Shown: positions 46,646 to 53,752 of the stretch, piece by piece | Layout of the letters: every line of letters begins with the position of its first letter | Numbering within the stretch: position 1 is the first letter of the stretch | DNA from: Roseicyclus mahoneyensis | GTDB taxonomy: Bacteria; Pseudomonadota; Alphaproteobacteria; Rhodobacterales; Rhodobacteraceae | DNA: 64,000 nucleotides | Direction: 5' to 3' | Assembly: GCF_003148775.1 (NCBI RefSeq) | Contig: NZ_QGGW01000005.1 | Span: 211,385-275,384 of the forward strand | The notes under the pieces: generated by a model | Database searches by the model: none | The model's input: only the letters and a program-made list of their open reading frames with translations | Told to the model about the DNA's origin: nothing | Position numbers and translations under genes: made by a program

Positions 46646-48613
46646 ATGACCTACCAGTCCGACCTTGCCCCCACATTGCTGGAGGTGCGCGGCCTGCGGA
46701 CCGAATTCGACACCCGGGCGGGCACTGTCACCGCCGTGGACGGCGTGTCCTTCACCATCGAAAAAGGTGAGCGCGTCGCCATCGTGGGCGAAAGCGGATC
46801 CGGCAAAAGCGCAATGGCCATGTCGCTGTTGCGGTTGCTGGCCCATCCCGGCCGTGTGGCGGGGGGGCAGGTTTTGCTCGATGGGCGGGATCTGGCAAGC
46901 CTGTCGGAACGCGCGCTGAATGCGATCCGGGGGCGCGAGGTGGGCACGGTGTTTCAGGACCCGATGTCGTCGCTTGACCCGGTGATGAAGGTCAGCCGCC
47001 AGATGGTGGAACCGATCATGCGCAACCTCGGCCTCTCGCGTGAGGCCGCGCGGGCCGAGGCGATCCGCTGGCTCGACAAGGTGGGAATTCCCGACCCCGA
47101 GGGGCGCATCGATGCCTATCCGTTCGAGATGTCGGGCGGCATGCGTCAGCGGGTGATGATCGCCATGGCGTTGTCGTGCCGCCCGCGTCTGGTCATCGCA
47201 GATGAGCCGACAACCGCGCTGGATGTCACCATTCAGGCGCAGATCGTCGAGATGCTGAAGGACCTGACAGCCGAGGCCGGGGCGGCGATGATGTTCATCA
47301 CCCATGACCTTGGGCTGGTGGCGCGGTTCGCGCACAAGGTGGCGGTGATGTATGCAGGCCGGATCGTGGAATTCGGCCCTGTGGACGCAATCTTTGCCGC
47401 GCCCCAGCACCCCTATACCCAGAGCCTGTTGCGCACGATCCCTAGTGTCGATGCCACCAAGGACACGCGGTTGCCGCAGATCCCCGGCATCCCGCCCGAC
47501 ATGCGCCACAAGCCCGAGGGCTGCGCGTTTCGGGCCCGCTGCGCAGTGGCCACGGCACGCTGCGCCCTCGAGGCGCCGGAATTGACCGCACGCGCGGGCG
47601 ATCTGGCGGCGGCTTGCTGGGTGGAAGGGGGATTGCGCGCCGCGCCACAGGCGCTGGAGCCGCGCCGCCGGGTGGCGGCCCCGCTGGACGACACGCGGGT
47701 GACGGTCGAGATCAACAATCTTGTAAAGCATTTCGAGGGTCGCGGGTTTCTGGCGCGCAACCGCCGCGCGGTGCGGGCGGTCAACGGCGTGTCGCTGCGG
47801 GTGCGCAAGGGCGAGACGCTGGGCATCGTGGGCGAAAGCGGCTGCGGCAAAAGCACGGTGGCGCGTCTGCTGCTGGGGTTGGATCAGCCTACCTCGGGCG
47901 AGATCTTCATCGACGGGCTGGCGCAGATGGTGTTTCAAGACCCGTTTTCGTCCTTCAACCCCAAGATGACCATCGCCCGGATCATCGAGGAACCGCTTGC
48001 GGTACAGAACTGGGGTGACCGCGCCTCGCGCGCCGCGCGGATCGAACAGCTGATCACGCAGGTCGGGCTGGAACCCGCGCATCTGGTCCGCTACCCCAGC
48101 CAGCTGTCGGGCGGCCAGCGCCAACGCGTGGCGATTGCCCGCGCGCTGGCGCTGAACCCGTCCGTCGTGGTGGCGGATGAGCCGACATCGGCGCTCGATG
48201 TGTCGGTGCGGGCGCAGATCATCAACCTGCTGGCCGATCTCAAGGCCGATCTGGGGATCAGCTTTGTCTTCATCTCCCACGACTTGCTGACGGTGCGCTA
48301 CATCTCGGACCGGATCGCGGTGATGTATCTGGGCGAGGTGGTGGAATATGGCCCCGCCGAAGATGTGTTCGACCGCCCGATGCACCCCTACACCCGCGCG
48401 CTGATCGACGCGGTGCCCATCCCCGATCCGAGGCTGGAGGCCGCGCGCACCAACGCGCCGTTGCGCGGCGATCTGCCCAGCCCGCTCGACCTGCCGGTAG
48501 GTTGCGCATTCGCCTCGCGCTGCCCGATGGCGACCGCGATGTGCCGGACGGACAAGCCAAGGCTCAAGAAATACCGTCAGTCCCAGGAGGCCGCCTGCCA
48601 TTATGCCAAGTGA
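46646..48613 (+). CDS. dual ATP-binding ABC protein (OppD-OppF fusion)
   Basis: A 655-residue protein with two nucleotide-binding domains. NBD1 has GESGSGKS, MSGGMRQRVMIAMAL and LVIADEPTTALD; NBD2 has GESGCGKS, LSGGQRQRVAIARAL and VVADEPTSALD. Each is followed by the C-terminal oligopeptide-transporter extension with CAFRARC- or CAFASRC-type Cys. The second NBD is shorter than usual between the SGEIFIDG and QMVFQDP motifs by roughly 15-20 residues. The start is ATG at 46646 with AAGGAG upstream. Confidence 0.92.
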   Translation: MTYQSDLAPTLLEVRGLRTEFDTRAGTVTAVDGVSFTIEKGERVAIVGESGSGKSAMAMSLLRLLAHPGRVAGGQVLLDGRDLASLSERALNAIRGREVGTVFQDPMSSLDPVMKVSRQMVEPIMRNLGLSREAARAEAIRWLDKVGIPDPEGRIDAYPFEMSGGMRQRVMIAMALSCRPRLVIADEPTTALDVTIQAQIVEMLKDLTAEAGAAMMFITHDLGLVARFAHKVAVMYAGRIVEFGPVDAIFAAPQHPYTQSLLRTIPSVDATKDTRLPQIPGIPPDMRHKPEGCAFRARCAVATARCALEAPELTARAGDLAAACWVEGGLRAAPQALEPRRRVAAPLDDTRVTVEINNLVKHFEGRGFLARNRRAVRAVNGVSLRVRKGETLGIVGESGCGKSTVARLLLGLDQPTSGEIFIDGLAQMVFQDPFSSFNPKMTIARIIEEPLAVQNWGDRASRAARIEQLITQVGLEPAHLVRYPSQLSGGQRQRVAIARALALNPSVVVADEPTSALDVSVRAQIINLLADLKADLGISFVFISHDLLTVRYISDRIAVMYLGEVVEYGPAEDVFDRPMHPYTRALIDAVPIPDPRLEAARTNAPLRGDLPSPLDLPVGCAFASRCPMATAMCRTDKPRLKKYRQSQEAACHYAK

Positions 48614-48632
48614 AACAGGGCAAGGTCACGCC

Positions 48633-49880
48633 ATGAAAAGTGACCGTTTCGCGCTGTTCGGCATCTTCGGCGGCTGCGTATTCTTCACCATAACCGGGCT
48701 CGCCAATCCGTTCTTCTCGCTCTACGCGGCGGAACTGGGGGCCACCACTTTTGCCATCGGCGCGATGGTGACGCTTAAGGCGCTGCTGCCGATCTTCATC
48801 GCCATGCCGGCGGGGCAGTTGATCGACAGCCTTGGCCCCGTGCGGATGCTGCAATGGGGGTCTTGGCTGCTGCTTTCGGCGCTGGCCTGCATGGTCTTTG
48901 CCGAGGGTCTGGCGCTGCTGGCCTTGTCGCAGGTGCTGTTGGGGGCCTGTATCGTCATCATGGCCTCGGCCTTTCAGGTGCTGGTCGCCAAGGGCAACCG
49001 CGACAGCCGGAACGAGGCGATCAAGCGCTATGCGATGTGGATGTCGGCGGGCGGCATGATGGGCCCGCTGATCGGGGGCGCCATTGCTTCGACCCAAGCC
49101 GTGCCGGTCGATGGCTACCATCTGGCCTTTCTGGCCTCCACGGGGGCGACAGGCGTGTTCATGCTTGTGCTCGCCGGTGTGGCGCGTGTCTATCCGCACC
49201 CCAAGGCCGATGAGGTCGAGATCCGCGCCGCCGATGTCTTCAGTCTCAAGGGCGTGACGGGCAGCTACCGTTCGGGGTTCGATTTGGCGCATCTGCGGCC
49301 GGTTCAATTTGGCCTGACCGCGACCTTTCTAATCATGTTCATTCAGGCGCTCTACATGAGTTTCCTGCCGCTTTATCTGAACGAAAACGGCTTCTCGACC
49401 ATGTTGATCGCGGTCACGATCTCGCTCAAGGGGCTGGCCGCGATGGTGTCGCGCTACGGGCTGACGCTTCTGACGAAATACTATCGGGTGGAAACGATCC
49501 TGATGGGCGCTGGGTTGGTGTCGGCGGTTTGCGTGGTGCTGACGCCGCTGGCGGTCGTGTCACCCGTCACGATGCTGATCTTGGCCGCCGTTCTGGGGGG
49601 TGCGGTTGGGGTCAACTTGCCGATCAGCATCATGGTGATGGTGGATGCGGTGGGCGAGGGGCAGCGCGGCAAGCTGATGGGCCTGCGGCTCTTGTCCAAC
49701 CGCTTTTCGCAGATCCTGAGCCCGCTGACCTTTGGCTTTGTTGGTGGCATCTTCGGGCTGACGGCGGCCTTCTATAGCGCGGGCGTATTGCTGGTGGCGA
49801 CCGTCGCGGGCTTTGCCGTATTCGCCCATCGCAGCCTTGTGCCTGGGCCGGTGGCCGTCGCCGATGAGCCCGCGGAATGA
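48633..49880 (+). CDS. MFS transporter 1
   Basis: A 415-residue major facilitator with about 12 transmembrane segments. The start is chosen at ATG 48633 (MKSDRFALFG, AAGG upstream); an in-frame ATG at 48603, overlapping the ABC gene, is also possible. The stop overlaps the second MFS gene by 4 nt. No substrate motif is recognised; side-by-side MFS genes may serve import and export. Confidence 0.88.
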   Translation: MKSDRFALFGIFGGCVFFTITGLANPFFSLYAAELGATTFAIGAMVTLKALLPIFIAMPAGQLIDSLGPVRMLQWGSWLLLSALACMVFAEGLALLALSQVLLGACIVIMASAFQVLVAKGNRDSRNEAIKRYAMWMSAGGMMGPLIGGAIASTQAVPVDGYHLAFLASTGATGVFMLVLAGVARVYPHPKADEVEIRAADVFSLKGVTGSYRSGFDLAHLRPVQFGLTATFLIMFIQALYMSFLPLYLNENGFSTMLIAVTISLKGLAAMVSRYGLTLLTKYYRVETILMGAGLVSAVCVVLTPLAVVSPVTMLILAAVLGGAVGVNLPISIMVMVDAVGEGQRGKLMGLRLLSNRFSQILSPLTFGFVGGIFGLTAAFYSAGVLLVATVAGFAVFAHRSLVPGPVAVADEPAE

Positions 49881-51103
49881 CGCTGCACACCCCCTTGCCC
49901 GAGCGCGCCCATGCGCGCTGGTCCGACTTGCTGCGCGACACGCCGGCCTTTGGGCTGATCCTTGTGACCGTGGCGGGGCATATGGCGCTTTTCGGGATGC
50001 TGACGCCGGTGATGGCGACCCATGCGCAGGGGTTCGGCGTGCCGGGCTGGCAGATCGGGTTGATGATCACGATGTTTGCCGTGGGGCGTCTGGCGGCCGA
50101 TCTGCCGGCCGGGTTTCTGGCCGACCGGATCGGGCTGCGCGTCCTTTTGTGGGGTGGACCGGCGCTGTGCGGGATCGGCGGGCTGATCGGTGGGCTGGCG
50201 GTGGATTATCCCACGATCCTGACGGGGCGTCTGGTGCAAGGGGTGGGGTCGGGTCTCTACATGACGGCGGCGACGATCTACGTCGCGCGCATGAGCGACC
50301 GGCGCAACCGAGGCAAGCTGATGGCGCTGTTTCAAGGCGCCATGTTGGTTGGAGCCTCGTTTGGTCCGGTTCTGGGCGGCTGGGCTGCGGCGGCCATGGG
50401 TGCATCCGGGCCGTTTCTGGCAGGGGCCGTCATCGGTCTGGCTACAGCGGTGATCGCGGCGCTGTTCTTCCGCGATGCGCCGCGCGGTGCGGCGGCTGGC
50501 CATGGCCACCACATGCCCGCCGCGCTGTTCCTGTCGATCCCGTTCCTGAGCGTGCTGGCGATCAACCTTGGCGTCTTTCTGACGCGCACGGTCGGGCAAT
50601 GGCAGATCCTGCCACTTCTTGCACAAGAACGTTTCGCGGCCGGGCCGGACCAGATCGGGCTGGCCATCACGCTCTCGGCGCTTGGCACGCTCGCGGTGTT
50701 GCCCTTCGCGGCTTGGCTGATCGAGCGGGTGCCGCGCGTGACGCTGATCACGGCATCCTTGCTGGCGACGGCAGCCTGTCTTGCCGCCATTGTTCTGGCG
50801 GGCACGATGGGATGGCTGATGGTGGCGATGGTCGCCATGGGACTGGCCACCGGCATCAGCGGACCCGCCATCGCGGCCTATGCCGTCGAGATCACTGCCC
50901 CCGAGCTGCACGGCCCCGCCATGGGTGCGATGCGTTTTGCCGGCGATCTTGGCTACCTTGTCGGGCCGGTGTCCTTCGGCCTTGCCATCGACCTGACCGG
51001 CATCGGCCAGTCGGGTGGCATGGCGCTGAACGTCGGTCTCGTGGCGGTATTGGCCGTTCTGTTCCTTGCCGCCCATCGCCGGGCGCGCCCCGCCCTGACC
51101 TGA
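49877..51103 (+). CDS. MFS transporter 2
   Basis: A 408-residue major facilitator with about 12 helices. The loop motif ADLPAGFLADRIGLRVLLWGG (G-x3-D-R-x-G-R-R like) is clear. It starts inside the stop of the preceding MFS gene (ATGA at 49877). The two are not close duplicates: the N-terminal parts align poorly by eye. A mid-protein stretch carries GHGHHMPAALFL. Confidence 0.88.
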   Translation: MTLHTPLPERAHARWSDLLRDTPAFGLILVTVAGHMALFGMLTPVMATHAQGFGVPGWQIGLMITMFAVGRLAADLPAGFLADRIGLRVLLWGGPALCGIGGLIGGLAVDYPTILTGRLVQGVGSGLYMTAATIYVARMSDRRNRGKLMALFQGAMLVGASFGPVLGGWAAAAMGASGPFLAGAVIGLATAVIAALFFRDAPRGAAAGHGHHMPAALFLSIPFLSVLAINLGVFLTRTVGQWQILPLLAQERFAAGPDQIGLAITLSALGTLAVLPFAAWLIERVPRVTLITASLLATAACLAAIVLAGTMGWLMVAMVAMGLATGISGPAIAAYAVEITAPELHGPAMGAMRFAGDLGYLVGPVSFGLAIDLTGIGQSGGMALNVGLVAVLAVLFLAAHRRARPALT

Positions 51104-51133
51104 ACCTGCAACCCCGACCAAAGGAGACCTGCC

Positions 51134-51901
51134 ATGACTGACCGCATCTGGGACGAATTCCTCACCGACCGCGACAAGGAGGTGTTCGCCGCCTCCGGTT
51201 TCGGCGCGACCGCAGATTGGGGCCAGCGCCCCGCGCTGCTGATCATCGACGTGAACTACGCGTTTTGCGACGAGGGGCCGATGCCCATCCTCGAGTCGAT
51301 CAAGAAATGGCGCACGTCGTGCGGCGAGGACGCGTGGGAGGCAATGCCGGTCTTGCAAAAGCTGATCCAGACCTGCCGCGGCAAGGGCATCCCGGTGATC
51401 TACACCACCGGCACGCGCCGCGCCGACAACTGGGACAGCGGATCGTGGAGCTGGAAGAACAGCCGCCGCAAGGAAGAGGCCAAGGCCAAGATCGTGACCA
51501 GCGACGGGCGCGACGGCAACGAGATCGTGGATGCCATCGCGCCGGGGCCGCGTGACCTTGTCGTGCACAAGCAAAAGCCCTCGGGCTTTGCGGGCACGCC
51601 GCTGCACAGCTACCTGCAGCTTCTGGGCTGCGACAGCGTGATCGTGACCGGCACCACGACATCGGGATGTGTGCGGGCCACCGTGCTCGATGCCTTCTCG
51701 CTCAACTTCCGCGTGACGGTGGTCGAGGACGGCTGTTTCGACCGCGCGCAGGCGAGCCATGCGATCAACCTTTGCGACATGCACGCGAAATATGCCAACG
51801 TCTTGCCAAGCGACGAGGTGGTCGACCATCTCAACACCTTGTCGCAAGGCATGTTCGATCTTCCCTCGGGCGCCGGGATGACGGCGACGGCGGCCGAGTG
51901 A
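51134..51901 (+). CDS. isochorismatase family cysteine hydrolase, paralog 2
   Basis: A 255-residue amidohydrolase. Asp39 (LLIIDVNYAF), Lys (VVHKQKPSGFAGTPL) and Cys (GTTTSGCVRATVLDA) are all present. The N-terminus (MTDRIWDEFLTDRDKEVF) is related to that of paralog 1. The start is ATG at 51134 with AAGGAG upstream. It lies after the MFS pair and before the split membrane-protein pair. Confidence 0.9.
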   Translation: MTDRIWDEFLTDRDKEVFAASGFGATADWGQRPALLIIDVNYAFCDEGPMPILESIKKWRTSCGEDAWEAMPVLQKLIQTCRGKGIPVIYTTGTRRADNWDSGSWSWKNSRRKEEAKAKIVTSDGRDGNEIVDAIAPGPRDLVVHKQKPSGFAGTPLHSYLQLLGCDSVIVTGTTTSGCVRATVLDAFSLNFRVTVVEDGCFDRAQASHAINLCDMHAKYANVLPSDEVVDHLNTLSQGMFDLPSGAGMTATAAE

Positions 51902-51977
51902 ACCGGGACCCGGGCGCGCATCCCCACGCGCCCGGGCTGACCCCGCTTTCCTCTCGCCGCTCTGACGGAGCCCCCGC

Positions 51978-52511
51978 GTGAACCTAACCAAATCCGATCT
52001 TGTGTTTCTTGCCCTCGCCATCGTGGGCGGCGGCTTTTGCTGGTGGCAGGGCGGCCTTCCCCTTGTCGGCGCGGGCTTTGCCGAAGCCGGCTGGCTGTTG
52101 ATGATCGTGCTGCCACAACTGGCGGCGGGCCTTCTGATGGGCGGACTGATCTCGCGGCTGGTGGGTCGTGAAAAGGTGGCCGCCCTTCTGGGCGCGCAAT
52201 CGGGGATGCGGGGGTTGATCCTGGCCTCGGCCGCGGGGGCGATCACGCCGGGCGGGCCGTTCACCTCCTTTCCCATTGTCCACGCGCTCTGGGTCGCGGG
52301 GGCGGATGCGGGCGCATTGATCGCCTATCTGACCGCCTGGGCGCTGATCGGGCTGAACCGGCTGATCGTCTGGGAACTGCCGTTGATGGGTGCGGAATTC
52401 ACCCTGATCCGCACGCTTGCCTGTCTGCCGCTGCCCATCGTGGCGGGGCTGATCGCGCGGGCGCTGGTGCGCCTGCCTATCTTCACCATGCGCAAGGCGC
52501 CCGCGGAATGA
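51978..52511 (+). CDS. small integral membrane protein, half-permease A
   Basis: A 177-residue membrane protein with about five helices. It contains GAQSGMRGLILASAAGAITPGGPFTSFPI and LTAWALIGLNRLIVWELPLMG. The next gene has the same motif order, so the two are paralogous halves. The repeated GxxSGxxGxxxAS...PGGPxTSFP pattern recalls the pseudo-repeat of the YraQ/DUF318 permeases, normally a single protein. The stop overlaps the next start by 4 nt. Role as a transporter subunit is inferred. Confidence 0.7.
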   Translation: MNLTKSDLVFLALAIVGGGFCWWQGGLPLVGAGFAEAGWLLMIVLPQLAAGLLMGGLISRLVGREKVAALLGAQSGMRGLILASAAGAITPGGPFTSFPIVHALWVAGADAGALIAYLTAWALIGLNRLIVWELPLMGAEFTLIRTLACLPLPIVAGLIARALVRLPIFTMRKAPAE

Positions 52512-53008
52512 TCGTCGCAGCCCTTATCATCTGGACCATCGTCGCGGCCTTGGCCGTCATGGTGTTCCGCAAGCAAGGCCGGCCGGGTCTGGTCGCCGCG
52601 GGCGAAATGGGGTTCCAGCAGGGGCGTGCGCTGGCGATCCGGCTGCCCTTGGCCATTCTGGCCGCGTCCTTTCTTATGCAAGTTCTGCCCGTCGATGCGT
52701 TGGTGCCCTATATCGGGCCGCAATCGGGCGTCTCTGGCATCTTGATCGCCTCGGTCATGGGCGGGCTCTTGCCCGGCGGGCCGATGACATCCTTTCCCAT
52801 CGCGCTGGTGATCTTGCAGGGCGGCGCGGGCCTGCCGCAGATCGTGGCTCTGATCACCGGCTGGTCGGTCTTCGCGCTCCACCGCGTGCTGGCCTACGAG
52901 GCGCCGATCATGGGCTGGCGCTTTGCCGCGCTGCGGCTGGTGGCGAGCCTTCTGCTGCCGCTGGCCTCGGGCCTCCTCGCACAGGGGATGCTCGCCTTGC
53001 TTCCCTGA
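52508..53008 (+). CDS. small integral membrane protein, half-permease B
   Basis: A 166-residue membrane protein with about four to five helices. GPQSGVSGILIASVMGGLLPGGPMTSFPI and ITGWSVFALHRVLAYEAPIMG match half-permease A segment for segment, as does the end LVASLLLPLASGLLAQ. It starts inside the stop of half A (ATGA). The strict coupling suggests a heteromeric complex in the inner membrane. Confidence 0.7.
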   Translation: MIVAALIIWTIVAALAVMVFRKQGRPGLVAAGEMGFQQGRALAIRLPLAILAASFLMQVLPVDALVPYIGPQSGVSGILIASVMGGLLPGGPMTSFPIALVILQGGAGLPQIVALITGWSVFALHRVLAYEAPIMGWRFAALRLVASLLLPLASGLLAQGMLALLP

Positions 53009-53038
53009 CCCTCAACCCCAACCCTGACGGAGACTGCC

Positions 53039-53752
53039 ATGACCCCCGACCGTTTCGAAGATCACGCCTGGAAAGACATCGTGCCCGAGGATCTGCTCAA
53101 GATCTACGAGCCCTACAAGCGCGAAACCACCGTGGGGCCGAACCCGGCACTCTTGCTGATCGACCTCTACAACCTCGCCTACCAAGGCGGGGCCAAGCCG
53201 CCGCTGGAGTTGCAGGACAGCTATCCGTCCAGTTGCGGGATCTACGCCCACAACGCCATTGCGCCGACCAAGCGTCTGATCGCCGCAGCGCGGGCGGCGG
53301 GGATTCCGATCTTCTACTGTTTCGGCGATACCGCCCCGCAATCGGCGCCAAGGCGCGTGGGCGCGACCCATCGCAAAGGCGTCAAGCGCGACCCGAGCGA
53401 CTTCGAGATCTATCACGAGTTTGCGCCGAAACCCGGCGACATCCTTATCCCCAAGCAGCGCGCCAGCATCTTTGCGGGCACGCCGCTGGTATCGCACCTG
53501 AACATCCTTGGCGTGAACAGCGTCATCGTCTGCGGCGAAAGCACCTCGGGCTGTGTGCGTGCCAGTTGTGTGGATGCCTATTCGACCGGCCTGCATGTCT
53601 CCTTGGTCGAGGAATGCTGTTTCGACCGGCACGAGATGATCCACAAGATGAACCTCTTTGACCTCCACCACAAATACGCCGACGTGATGGCGGTGGATGA
53701 GGTCGTGGGCCATCTGACGAGCATGGCCGGGGCGCGGAACGCCGCCGAATGA
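53039..53752 (+). CDS. isochorismatase family cysteine hydrolase, paralog 3
   Basis: A 237-residue amidohydrolase. Asp42 (LLLIDLYNLAY), Lys (ILIPKQRASIFAGTPL) and Cys (GESTSGCVRASCVDA) are present. The PSGF segment of the other two paralogs is ASIF here, next to the active site, so substrate preference may differ. An extra Cys follows the catalytic Cys helix. The stop overlaps the molybdenum-hydroxylase gene by 4 nt. Confidence 0.9.
   Translation: MTPDRFEDHAWKDIVPEDLLKIYEPYKRETTVGPNPALLLIDLYNLAYQGGAKPPLELQDSYPSSCGIYAHNAIAPTKRLIAAARAAGIPIFYCFGDTAPQSAPRRVGATHRKGVKRDPSDFEIYHEFAPKPGDILIPKQRASIFAGTPLVSHLNILGVNSVIVCGESTSGCVRASCVDAYSTGLHVSLVEECCFDRHEMIHKMNLFDLHHKYADVMAVDEVVGHLTSMAGARNAAE

Noticed and set aside
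46466..48601. Long minus-strand open frames antisense to the ABC genes and, similarly, to the MFS genes and parC
   Set aside because: Arg/His/Gln-rich translations with no motifs lie opposite well-supported genes. They are ordinary antisense openness in GC-rich DNA.
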